This document shows, one piece after another, positions 14,245 to 22,844 of a stretch of 64,000 nucleotides of DNA. Below the pieces are notes generated by a model. The model worked only from the letters and a program-made list of their open reading frames with translations, ran no database searches and was not told the DNA's origin. A program made the translations under genes and the position numbers. Source of the DNA: Megasphaera_A sueciensis (GTDB lineage Bacteria; Bacillota; Negativicutes; Veillonellales; Megasphaeraceae); NCBI RefSeq assembly GCF_050219315.1, contig NZ_CP116939.1:620001-684000 (forward strand). Reading direction: 5' to 3'. Every line of letters begins with the position of its first letter. Within the stretch, counting starts at the first letter, position 1.

Positions 14245-17013
14245 ATGACGATTGCAAAAGATAACCGGCCAAATCCGGATGAACTTCTAACGCAAATGAA
14301 TCAGGAAAACCGAGGCAGGCTTACCGTTTTTTTAGGAGCTGCCGCTGGAGTAGGAAAAACATATACGATGCTAAAAGCAGCACAGGAAGATTTGCTGAAA
14401 GGAAAACAAGTATATATCGGTTGGATTGAAACACATGGCAGAGTAGAAACAGAAAAATTGTCAACCGGAATTCCTGTTATTCCTCCTGCTTATGTATCGT
14501 ATCGCGGGCAGCAAAAAAAAGAAATGGATACAGATGCTATTCTGCATCTTAAACCGGAAATTGTATTAGTCGACGAATTGGCACACACTAATATTCCCGG
14601 CTCAAGACATGTACGAAGATACCAGGACGTAGAAGAATTATTGGATGCGGGAATACAGGTATATACAACAATTAATATTCAACATATCGAAAGTCTGAAT
14701 GATATTGTAACACAGATTACCGGTGTTGCCATTCATGAGACAGTTCCTGATTCTGTTTTGGAACAGGCGGATAGTATCCAGCTGATTGATATTCCACCGG
14801 AGGAGCTTGTCACACGTCTGCAAGAAGGCAAGGTATATTCGCATGAACAAGCTGTACGAGCATTAAAAAACTTTTTCCGCTTGGGGAATATCAATGCACT
14901 TCGTGAATTGGCACTGCGTTTTATGGCTAACCGTGTGGATGATACGATGTCTGCCTATATGAAAAAGAAAAAAATTGCCGGACCTTGGCAGGTTACGGGA
15001 CGTGTTATGGTATGTGTCAGTGCCAGCCCCTTTTCAACACAATTAATCCGAACAGCCAGACGATTGGCGGATGGCTTGCATGCTGATTTTTTGGCGGTTC
15101 ATATTGAGATGCCTACCCCTCGATTTCCTATGGGAAATAGGGAAAGGGCACGATTGGCTGACAATATAAAATTAGCGGAGGAACTGGGCGGAAAAATATT
15201 TACTGCCGTAGGAAATGATTTGGTACATGAGATTTTGGATATTGCACGAACGCATAATGTAACCGCCATTGTTGCGGGAAAATCACAGCACGGTCGGCTT
15301 TGGGATATATGTCATGGGGCATTTTTGGAAAAATTGATCCGGTATAGCGGCGATATTAATGTATATGTTGTACAAGGGGAAGAAGAAAAGGAAAAAGAAA
15401 AGGAAAAAGAAAAAAATCCAATACAGTCACATCCATTAGAATACAAAAACAAGCATAAACAGATTTGGTATACAGTATGCGGGATTAGTATGGCACTTTG
15501 CATTACGGGTGTGGGATGGATATTTCAATCATCACTGGAATTGATTAATATCGCATTTTTGTACTTTTTGCCAGTCCTTTTATCGGCGTTATGGTGGGGA
15601 CGATGGCCATCCTATATGACCGCTGTTGTTAGTGTGTTTTTGTTTGATTTTTCTTTTATTCCGCCTATATTTACGACTTCCGTCAATGATATCCAATATA
15701 TATGGACATTTGGTATTTTTCTTATATTTTCATATTTGATCGGCAAACAGACAGAAAAATTGCGGAAGGAATCAAAAATTGCACGGCAGCGAGAAAAAAG
15801 CATGCGTACCTTATATGATTTCAGTCAAGAAATAGCGGCTATAATCAAACCGGGCCAGATATGCCAAAAACTGGCCGAATATGTGGGAGAAACATTAGAT
15901 CGTTTTGTGGTAGTATTATATCCGGACAAAAAAGGACAATTAAAACAAGCTGGGCAGTATATTCCGGAAACGGGAGGCCATGCGCTAAGGCTGGTAGAGC
16001 AAGAATACGCGGTAGCTGTTTGGGCGTTTAAAAATAAAAAAATGGCAGGATGTTCCACAGATACCATACCGGGTGTTCAAAATTTATATATTCCGTTGCA
16101 GACAGGGGCACAAATAGAAGGCGTATTTGGCATACAAATTGGAGATAATCCTTTATTACCAGAGGAAAAACGTATTATTGATTCTTGGATTCGATTGACT
16201 GCTATGGCAATTGAACGATGCAAGTTGATTTATCAGTCACAGCAGGCGGCATTGGCGGTCGAATCAGAACGACTGCGGACTTCACTATTCAACTCGGTAT
16301 CCCATGAATTGCGGACTCCGCTTGCTTCTATTATTGGGGCTGCTTCTGCATTATCGGATACGACTGTCCAATATAATCCAAAAGAACAGTTGGAATTATT
16401 GGAAACTATTTCCTATGGAGCAACACGAATGGAACGGTTGGTCAATAATTTTTTAGATACGGCACGGCAGGAAAGTGGAATTTTGCAATTAAAAAATGAC
16501 TGGTGTGATATAGAAGATATTATTGGTGTCGCGCTGCAACGTGTTGAAAAAGTCAGTGTTACGCATAATATCGTATCGGATATATCTTCTCCATTACCTT
16601 TTTTCAAAGGAGATTGCGGATTATTGGAACAAGTGCTTGTCAACTTGCTCGATAATGCAATAAAATATTCTCCGAAGGGCAGTACTATTGCGATACGAGC
16701 TTACTTAGAACATGCGCATTTGGTTGTATCTGTAAAAGACCAAGGAATAGGTATCTTATCATCGGATCAAGAGCATATTTTTGAAAAGTTTTATCGCTCG
16801 TCGAATGTTAATACCATTTCAGGGACGGGATTAGGATTGTTTATTTGCAAAGGTATCATTGAAATGCATCATGGGACAATATGGGCCGAAAATAATCCGG
16901 GAGGAGGTGCAGCTATTTCATTCAGCTTACCCGTAGATGTACAGGAAAACGGCATTCAAGTAAAAGGAAGAGATACAAATGGATGTAATAAAAATACGGA
17001 TATTAGTAATTGA
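14245..17013 (+). CDS. kdpD: Sensor histidine kinase KdpD
   Basis: About 922 residues. Order of domains: KdpD N-terminal domain with Walker A GAAAGVGKT near residue 28, USP-like domain with VMVCVSASPF near 254, a charged Lys/Glu linker (repeated EK, coded near 15380-15412), four membrane helices (about 415-510), a GAF-like region, the HisKA H-box SHELRTPLAS near 690, and HATPase NLLDNAIKYSPKG near 800. It senses K+ limitation and phosphorylates KdpE. The start MTIAKDN at 14245 fits the family and GGGG at 14232; in-frame ATGs at 14170 and 14230 are alternatives. In some Firmicutes the USP domain binds c-di-AMP. It overlaps kdpE by 35 bases. Confidence 0.95.
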   Translation: MTIAKDNRPNPDELLTQMNQENRGRLTVFLGAAAGVGKTYTMLKAAQEDLLKGKQVYIGWIETHGRVETEKLSTGIPVIPPAYVSYRGQQKKEMDTDAILHLKPEIVLVDELAHTNIPGSRHVRRYQDVEELLDAGIQVYTTINIQHIESLNDIVTQITGVAIHETVPDSVLEQADSIQLIDIPPEELVTRLQEGKVYSHEQAVRALKNFFRLGNINALRELALRFMANRVDDTMSAYMKKKKIAGPWQVTGRVMVCVSASPFSTQLIRTARRLADGLHADFLAVHIEMPTPRFPMGNRERARLADNIKLAEELGGKIFTAVGNDLVHEILDIARTHNVTAIVAGKSQHGRLWDICHGAFLEKLIRYSGDINVYVVQGEEEKEKEKEKEKNPIQSHPLEYKNKHKQIWYTVCGISMALCITGVGWIFQSSLELINIAFLYFLPVLLSALWWGRWPSYMTAVVSVFLFDFSFIPPIFTTSVNDIQYIWTFGIFLIFSYLIGKQTEKLRKESKIARQREKSMRTLYDFSQEIAAIIKPGQICQKLAEYVGETLDRFVVVLYPDKKGQLKQAGQYIPETGGHALRLVEQEYAVAVWAFKNKKMAGCSTDTIPGVQNLYIPLQTGAQIEGVFGIQIGDNPLLPEEKRIIDSWIRLTAMAIERCKLIYQSQQAALAVESERLRTSLFNSVSHELRTPLASIIGAASALSDTTVQYNPKEQLELLETISYGATRMERLVNNFLDTARQESGILQLKNDWCDIEDIIGVALQRVEKVSVTHNIVSDISSPLPFFKGDCGLLEQVLVNLLDNAIKYSPKGSTIAIRAYLEHAHLVVSVKDQGIGILSSDQEHIFEKFYRSSNVNTISGTGLGLFICKGIIEMHHGTIWAENNPGGGAAISFSLPVDVQENGIQVKGRDTNGCNKNTDISN

Positions 17014-17671
17014 CGATGAAATGCAAATCTGTAAATTGCTGCAGGTATCGCTGCATGCGGCGGGATATGAGGTGTATATAGCAAAGACAGGAAAAGAGGG
17101 TATTCAAAGCGCGGCATATGTACAACCCGGTTTAGTTATCGTAGACTTAGGATTACCGGATATCGATGGTAAAGATGTAGTCAAAAAAATCAGGGAATGG
17201 TCACAAATTCCCATCATTATATTAACGGCTCGCGATCAGGAACAGGAAAAAATTCAGGGGTTGGATGTGGGAGCAGATGATTATGTGACAAAACCGTTCA
17301 GTATGGGGGAATTAATGGCTAGAATACGAGTATGTCTGCGTCATTCGACAACAAATGAACAAGAATCTATCTTAACATGTGGGGGGCTTTCTGTTGATTT
17401 TCCGCAGCATCGTGTTACTTTAAACGGTGTAGAAATAAAACTCACTCCCACCGAATATAAAATTATTACCATTATGATGCAGCAAGCGGGACGTGTTTTG
17501 ACACACCGACAACTTTTGAAGGCTGTCTGGGGGGAAGGCTATGGAGAAGATACGCAGTATATTCGAGTCTATATAGCACAATTACGCCGAAAAATTGAAG
17601 CAGATCCGACAAAACCTAAATATATTATTACAGAATCAGGAATTGGCTATCGATTAATGGGGGAAGAGTAA
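16979..17671 (+). CDS. kdpE: Response regulator KdpE
   Basis: A 230-residue OmpR-family regulator. The receiver domain (about 1-118) has the acidic pair DDE, the phosphoacceptor in IVDLGLPD near residue 54, and the lysine in VTKPFSMGE. A winged-helix DNA-binding domain (about 130-228) carries LTPTEYKIITIM and a C-terminal GIGYRLM. It activates kdp transcription. GGAAG before ATG 16979 lies within the end of kdpD, so the two are coupled. The likely DNA target is the T-box array at 9350-9388, and perhaps the matching array at 7799-7837. Confidence 0.95.
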   Translation: MDVIKIRILVIDDEMQICKLLQVSLHAAGYEVYIAKTGKEGIQSAAYVQPGLVIVDLGLPDIDGKDVVKKIREWSQIPIIILTARDQEQEKIQGLDVGADDYVTKPFSMGELMARIRVCLRHSTTNEQESILTCGGLSVDFPQHRVTLNGVEIKLTPTEYKIITIMMQQAGRVLTHRQLLKAVWGEGYGEDTQYIRVYIAQLRRKIEADPTKPKYIITESGIGYRLMGEE

Positions 17672-17690
17672 ATAAATGTTGATTTTAGCC

Positions 17691-17719
17691 GAAGCGTAGC
17701 AGGCAATACGTTACGCTTC
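17691..17719 (+). terminator. Short hairpin after kdpE
   Basis: GAAGCGTA at 17691-17698 pairs with TACGCTTC at 17712-17719. The tail ATGTTACCTGTTT is only mildly T-rich, so this is probably secondary to the stronger terminator at 17736. Confidence 0.35.
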
Positions 17720-17735
17720 ATGTTACCTGTTTATG

Positions 17736-17801
17736 AGAGAACACCTTTTCTGTTGTGTGTGACATGGCCGCCTAAGCATAACACAAGGTGTTCTCTTTTT
17801 T
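17736..17801 (+). terminator. Intrinsic terminator of the kdp operon
   Basis: AGAGAACACCTT at 17736-17747 pairs perfectly with AAGGTGTTCTCT at 17785-17796, followed by a T run. The loop is long (37 bases) and itself contains a possible small pairing. Confidence 0.8.
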
Positions 17802-18067
17802 CTGTTTTCGTAACTATAGCTACGGTAAACCGTTATAGATTGTTACTATACAACAAACCTATTTATCAACATGTTACGCTACATGTCAATGGACGGTGCT
17901 TGTGTCAGGGTGCGTGCCGTGGCATCGAAAATATCTGCTATCGGGAATGCTTGGATTATCTTATAGAAAAAGCTGCTTTTAAGATTAATCGTTTCTGTCA
18001 AATACGCGAAGAGATAATTTTCATTATAAATGCAGTGAACAATTTCCATATCTTCTCTCATAACGGG
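17802..18067. other. Gene-free stretch before the MarR operon
   Basis: About 265 bases. Short open frames exist on both strands, but none has a ribosome binding site or resembles a known protein. No repeat or RNA structure was recognised. Confidence 0.5.
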
Positions 18068-18129
18068 TTGAATAATTATTTTCAATTTGTTATACTATAA
18101 ACAAGTTGATATAGTCAAATTGTTTATAG
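18068..18129 (+). promoter_or_regulatory. Promoter and MarR-type operator of the efflux operon
   Basis: TTGAAT at 18068-18073 and TATACT at 18091-18096 are spaced 17 bases. Starting at the -10 box, CTATAAACAA at 18095-18104 and TTGTTTATAG at 18120-18129 form a perfect 10-base inverted repeat; the spacer contains a second dyad, TTGA-TATAG-TCAA. This covers the start of transcription, where a bound MarR dimer would repress. It lies 17 bases before the marR start, so autoregulation is likely. Confidence 0.75.
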
Positions 18130-18145
18130 AAGGAAGGGATCGTAT

Positions 18146-18601
18146 ATGGATTATCGTGATGCAGCACATCATTTCGGTGTGTTATACAGACGTTCCCAGG
18201 CATTTATTGTAAGTGCCTGCCTGCCATGGAATATTGGGTTTTCTGAATTTGTTTTTCTTACTAAGTTATATGAAAACGAAGGAGCTACATTGGATGAATT
18301 AGCCTATCTTTTAATAACGGACAAAGGGCTGATGGCTCGGACTATAAAAAATTTGGAAGATAAAGGATATATACGGCGTGAACAGGATATTCACGATAAA
18401 CGGCAGAAACATATTTATTCTACGCAACAGGCATTAGGCATCAAAGATAAATTATATGCCGTATTAGAAACGTGGATTACCAATATCACGGCAGGTTTGG
18501 AACCGATAGTCGTCGAACATACGATACAGGGACTGCGAAAGATTACGGAAAATGCCGCCACGATTGCTATTAAATCAAACAAGGGGAGTGAGGTAAAATG
18601 A
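18146..18601 (+). CDS. MarR family transcriptional regulator of the RND pump
   Basis: 151 residues, a typical MarR length. The winged helix-turn-helix is visible at about 47-95 (ATLDELAYLLITDKGLMART, then a wing with DIHDKRQKHIY). MarR dimers usually repress efflux genes and release DNA on binding phenolic or drug-like ligands. The start ATG 18146 follows GAAGGAAGGG. The gene overlaps the adaptor gene by four bases (ATGA), and a palindrome sits on its promoter, so it probably controls itself and the pump. Confidence 0.88.
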   Translation: MDYRDAAHHFGVLYRRSQAFIVSACLPWNIGFSEFVFLTKLYENEGATLDELAYLLITDKGLMARTIKNLEDKGYIRREQDIHDKRQKHIYSTQQALGIKDKLYAVLETWITNITAGLEPIVVEHTIQGLRKITENAATIAIKSNKGSEVK

Positions 18602-19689
18602 GCCGTTTATATACAGCAGCGCGTATGGTTGTTGTTTTTGCTGCGATGATTGCATTAACCGGCTGTGGTCAGCAGCCGGCTGATAAAGAACTGCCGCAGC
18701 TGGTCAAGGTGACAACTGTTGGCGCAGGACAAAACACCAGTGAGGCGCAATATGCCGGAGAAGTTCGCGGCCGCTATGAGAGCAATTTGGCATTTCAAGC
18801 AGGTGGCAGGATATCTGCCCGTAATGTACAGCTGGGCAGCCGGGTAAAGGCCGGCGATGTACTTATGACGGTAGATCCAAAAGATGCGGCTCAATCGGTA
18901 ACTCGTTCACAGGCAGCCGTAGAATCAGCAAAAGCACAGAGGGAGCTGGCTGCGTCTAATCTATCCCGGTATCAGGCATTGTATCAGCAAAATGCGGTTC
19001 CTGCCGCTGTGTTGGATCAATACAGCACGGCATATAATCAAGCTGTGGCGGCATATGATCAGGCACAGGCTACCGCTTCCCAAGAAGAAAATCTTTTGTC
19101 TTATACTGATTTAACAGCTGATGCGGATGGTGTCATATCGGCTTTATCCGGAGAAGTCGGTCAAGTCGTGGCTGCGGGACAGACGGTTTTAACATTGGTA
19201 CATACTGGAGATTTAGAAGTGCAAATCAATGTTCCCGAAAATAAAGTACAGAATTTTGTGATAGGCAAAGAAGTAAGTGTTTCTTTTTGGGCACTGCAGG
19301 GGCAAAAGGTAACGGGTACCGTGCGGGAGGTGGCTCCCATGGCCAACCAGATTTCGCGAACTTATAAAGTCAGTATAGCGCTGCCGGATCCACCTGAGGA
19401 CATGCAGCTGGGAATGACAGCAACAGTTACTAATCTTTCGCAGGAAACAGGTGATTCTGAGCCGACGGTCATATTGCCGCTAGCGGCAATATATCAAACA
19501 GGAAACCAAGCTCAAGTATGGATCGTCGGCAGTGATAAAACTGTCGTGTTGAAGAATGTGACAGTAGAAAACTTTAGTGATAATAAAGTCAAAGTGACAG
19601 GCTTGAAAAGCGGAGATAGTATTGTGACTGCGGGCGTACATCAATTAAGTGCAGGGCAGACGGTCCGGACGGAGAGTGAGGATCAATGA
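18598..19689 (+). CDS. RND efflux periplasmic adaptor lipoprotein (AcrA/MexA type)
   Basis: 363 residues. A lipoprotein signal with lipobox ALTGC places the acylated cysteine at residue 23. The protein then shows the lipoyl/barrel-sandwich halves (GGRISARNVQLGSRVKAGD near 68; DGVISALSGEVGQVVAAG near 178) flanking a helical hairpin (about 98-165), followed by beta-barrel and membrane-proximal domains. It links the inner-membrane pump to an outer-membrane channel and stays anchored to the inner membrane. It overlaps marR and the pump gene by four bases each. No TolC-type channel gene follows, so the channel must be encoded elsewhere. Confidence 0.92.
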   Translation: MSRLYTAARMVVVFAAMIALTGCGQQPADKELPQLVKVTTVGAGQNTSEAQYAGEVRGRYESNLAFQAGGRISARNVQLGSRVKAGDVLMTVDPKDAAQSVTRSQAAVESAKAQRELAASNLSRYQALYQQNAVPAAVLDQYSTAYNQAVAAYDQAQATASQEENLLSYTDLTADADGVISALSGEVGQVVAAGQTVLTLVHTGDLEVQINVPENKVQNFVIGKEVSVSFWALQGQKVTGTVREVAPMANQISRTYKVSIALPDPPEDMQLGMTATVTNLSQETGDSEPTVILPLAAIYQTGNQAQVWIVGSDKTVVLKNVTVENFSDNKVKVTGLKSGDSIVTAGVHQLSAGQTVRTESEDQ

Positions 19690-22600
19690 GAAATCTTTCG
19701 GAAATTGCTTTAAAGAATAAAGCTCTTGTCTGGTATTTTATTGTTGTCATTGCCATTGCCGGCATATTTTCTTATATAAAGCTGGGACGTATGGAGGATC
19801 CGGCATATACAGTGCGGCAAATGGTAGTCACGGTTGCTTGGCCAGGGGCATCGGCACAGCAAATGGATGAACAGGTCAATGACAAAATTGAAAAAAAACT
19901 GCAGGATACTCCCCATTTGGATTATATAAAAAGTTATGCCAGACCAGGGCAGACTGTTATCTATGTTACCTTAAATGACGAAGTTGACTCCAGTAAGGTA
20001 CGCGATACATGGAAGGAAGTCCGCAATCTGACGGAAGATGTAAAGAAGGATCTGCCGCAAGGTGTTTACGGTCCGTATTTCAATGACCGGTTTGATGATG
20101 TATATGGTTCCATTTATGCAGTGACCGGTGATGGGTATTCCTATGAACAGCTGCGCATCAAGGCAGAAAAAATACGCCGTATGATGCTGGATGTCAAAAA
20201 TGTCAGCAAAGCGGAAATCCTCGGGGAACAATCAGAAAAAGTGTATATTGAAGTTGAAAATTCTAAACTTTCTGAATTAGGTATCTCCCCGACAGTTATT
20301 TCCAATGCGGTAAAAGGGCAGAATGAAATGACTCCTGCCGGTATGGTCGACACAAAATCAGATAATGTGTATCTGCGGATAACTGGGACTTTTAAAGATA
20401 TGGATGCTATTAAAGCGCTGCCGATTAACGCGAATGGCAAAATTTTCCGTCTGGGGGATATCGCTAAGGTAGAACGCAGATATACGGAACCTGCTGATCC
20501 AAAAATGTTTTATAACGGAAAACCGGCTGTAGGTATTGCTGTATCTATGACACCCGGCGGTAATATTTTGACATTGGGGGAACAACTGCACCGTTTAGTA
20601 CATGAAGTTAACAATAATGACTTGCCGGCAGGCATGGAAATCCATCAAGTTTCTGATCAGCCACAGGTTGTTAAGGATTCTATCAGTGACTTTGTCAATA
20701 CACTGCGGGAAGCTATTATCATTGTCATGATTGTTAGTTTTCTCAGTCTTGGTTTCCGAACGGGACTTGTTGTGGCCGGATGTATTCCGTTAGTATTAGC
20801 GGGTGTATTTTGTGTCATGGAAATTACCGGTATCGATTTGCATAAAGTTTCCTTGGGATCTTTGATTATCGCCTTGGGCCTTATGGTAGATGATGCTATT
20901 ATTGCGGTCGAGATGATGAGTGTCCAATTAGAAAAGGGGAAAGACCGTCTTGATGCGGCTTGCTATGCGTTTAACGCTACCGCTAAACCTATGTTGACAG
21001 GGACGCTTGTTACTTGCGCCGGGTTTATTCCGGTGGCATTTGCTCAAGGAGCGGCTCCGGAATTCTGTAAAGCGTTATTCCCGGTTATTTCTTCATCCCT
21101 ATTGATTTCTTGGATTGTTTCCGTTATGGTAGCACCTCTTTTCGGATATTATCTGATTAAGGTCAAACCGGAGACTATGGCCAAACCTTTATATCAAAAT
21201 AAATTTTATCATTATTTCCGCGGGGTATTAAACTGGTGTTTAACCCACAAATTACCGGTTATTGCCGGAACGGGTGCTTTATTTGTAATTTCTCTTTTCG
21301 TATTGAAATTGGTACCGCAGGAGTTTTTTCCTCCTTCGTTGCGTCCGGAAATCATAGTAGGGATGACACTTCCGGAAGGATCTTCCATGAAGGCTTCCCA
21401 GGAAGAGAGTAACACGCTTTCCCACTATCTGGATTCTCACATGGATCAAATAGATAATTACTCTTACTATGTTGGGGAAGGCGCCCCTCGCTTTGTATTG
21501 ACAACAGAACCCGTTTTACCGGCAGATAATTATGCTCAATTCGTTGTCGTTGCCAAAGATGTCAAATCCCGGAAAGAGCTGACAGAAGGAATCCGCAAAG
21601 AAATAGCGGAAAACCAACCTAATGTGCGTAGTAATATACAATATATCCAAACGGGTCCGCCGTCAGATTATCCGATGATGCTCCGCATATCCGGCTATGA
21701 TACAGACAAAGTTAAAGCATATGCACAACAAATTCTGAATCGCCTGTCTAAAGATCCCAACTTGGAAAGCTTGCATTTGAATTGGAATCAAAAAAATAAA
21801 GTGATGCATCTTGAATTGGATCAAGATAAGCTGCGGGCTATGGGGCTTGCAGGACAGGATGTGGCGCAGACCCTATATACGGAATTATCAGGGGCTACGG
21901 TTGCGGAATATTATGCTGCCGATAAAACGATTGATATTCAGGTTCGATTGAAGGGCAGTGATCGGGATGATTTAGCCCGCATCAAAAATATACCTATTTA
22001 TCTTGGTTCCGCCGGATATGTGCCGTTGGAACAGGTAGCAAAAATAAGTTATGCCGCAGAAGATGGATTCATCTGGCGCAGAGATTTGAAGCCGACTATT
22101 ACCGTTCAAGGTAATATTAAATCAGGCACCAGTAATGACGCAACACAGAAAGCCTATGATTCTATCAAGGATATCCGTGACAGTCTTCCCTTTGGCTATT
22201 CCGTATCTGTTGATGGTACATTGGAAAATAGTCAAAAATCATTGAACTATCTGCTGGTTCCTGTTCCTATTATGATTCTGGTTATCATGACCTTGCTTAT
22301 GTTCCAACTGCGACGTCCTTCTCTTATGTTTTTAACGTTGATTACAGCCCCTATGGGAATCATCGGTGTTGCGTTTGGGATGCTTATTTTTGGAAAACCG
22401 CTGGGTTTTGTTGCTGATTTGGGGATTCTTGCTCTTAGCGGCATGATTATCCGTAATTCCGTCATATTGATTGATCAAATAGATAAACATATGAAGGCCG
22501 GCGAGAGTCCCTGGGATGCCATTATCGATTCGGCTGTTATGCGTTTCCGTCCCATCATGTTGACAGCGGCGGCGGCTATACTGGGTATGGTGCCGCTTAT

Positions 22601-22727
22601 GCGCAGTATTTTTTGGGGCCCTATGGCAGTGGCTATTGCCAGTGGACTTTTTATAGCAACTATTTTGACCTTGCTTGTTTTGCCGACATTATATGCTGCC
22701 TGGTTTAACATAAAAAAAGAAGGATAG
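19686..22727 (+). CDS. RND family efflux transporter permease (AcrB type)
   Basis: 1013 residues, a full-length HAE-RND pump. It has one N-terminal helix, a large periplasmic loop, a block of helices at about 335-530, a second loop, and helices at 850-1010. The proton-relay acidic pair is in GLMVDDAIIAVEMM near residue 400. The substrate is a toxic compound, but which one cannot be told. The gene starts within the adaptor stop (ATGA) and ends just before a very long palindromic terminator shared with the convergent permease gene. Confidence 0.94.
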   Translation: MRNLSEIALKNKALVWYFIVVIAIAGIFSYIKLGRMEDPAYTVRQMVVTVAWPGASAQQMDEQVNDKIEKKLQDTPHLDYIKSYARPGQTVIYVTLNDEVDSSKVRDTWKEVRNLTEDVKKDLPQGVYGPYFNDRFDDVYGSIYAVTGDGYSYEQLRIKAEKIRRMMLDVKNVSKAEILGEQSEKVYIEVENSKLSELGISPTVISNAVKGQNEMTPAGMVDTKSDNVYLRITGTFKDMDAIKALPINANGKIFRLGDIAKVERRYTEPADPKMFYNGKPAVGIAVSMTPGGNILTLGEQLHRLVHEVNNNDLPAGMEIHQVSDQPQVVKDSISDFVNTLREAIIIVMIVSFLSLGFRTGLVVAGCIPLVLAGVFCVMEITGIDLHKVSLGSLIIALGLMVDDAIIAVEMMSVQLEKGKDRLDAACYAFNATAKPMLTGTLVTCAGFIPVAFAQGAAPEFCKALFPVISSSLLISWIVSVMVAPLFGYYLIKVKPETMAKPLYQNKFYHYFRGVLNWCLTHKLPVIAGTGALFVISLFVLKLVPQEFFPPSLRPEIIVGMTLPEGSSMKASQEESNTLSHYLDSHMDQIDNYSYYVGEGAPRFVLTTEPVLPADNYAQFVVVAKDVKSRKELTEGIRKEIAENQPNVRSNIQYIQTGPPSDYPMMLRISGYDTDKVKAYAQQILNRLSKDPNLESLHLNWNQKNKVMHLELDQDKLRAMGLAGQDVAQTLYTELSGATVAEYYAADKTIDIQVRLKGSDRDDLARIKNIPIYLGSAGYVPLEQVAKISYAAEDGFIWRRDLKPTITVQGNIKSGTSNDATQKAYDSIKDIRDSLPFGYSVSVDGTLENSQKSLNYLLVPVPIMILVIMTLLMFQLRRPSLMFLTLITAPMGIIGVAFGMLIFGKPLGFVADLGILALSGMIIRNSVILIDQIDKHMKAGESPWDAIIDSAVMRFRPIMLTAAAAILGMVPLMRSIFWGPMAVAIASGLFIATILTLLVLPTLYAAWFNIKKEG

Positions 22728-22770
22728 TGATAAGCCATAACCGTGTAACAGATTATATACGGCTGCAAGT

Positions 22771-22840
22771 ACAGCAATCGGCACAGAAAAACAACCGCTG
22801 ATACGTGTATCAGCGGTTGTTTTTCTGTGCCGATTGCTGT
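22771..22840. terminator. Bidirectional terminator, perfect 34-bp inverted repeat
   Basis: The arms 22771-22804 and 22807-22840 are exact reverse complements with only two bases between them. Each arm carries a five-base A or T tract in the interior (AGAAAAACAACC and its complement). It sits between the convergent RND gene and the KimA-like gene whose stop codon is at 22845. It should terminate in both directions, although the length and perfection far exceed a normal terminator. Confidence 0.8.
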
Positions 22841-22844
22841 TTGG

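Noticed and set aside
17720..18100. Overlapping open frames on both strands between kdpE and marR
   Set aside because: The plus-strand frame runs through the kdp terminator, the minus-strand frame begins with TTG without a ribosome site at the MarR promoter, and neither shows family features.
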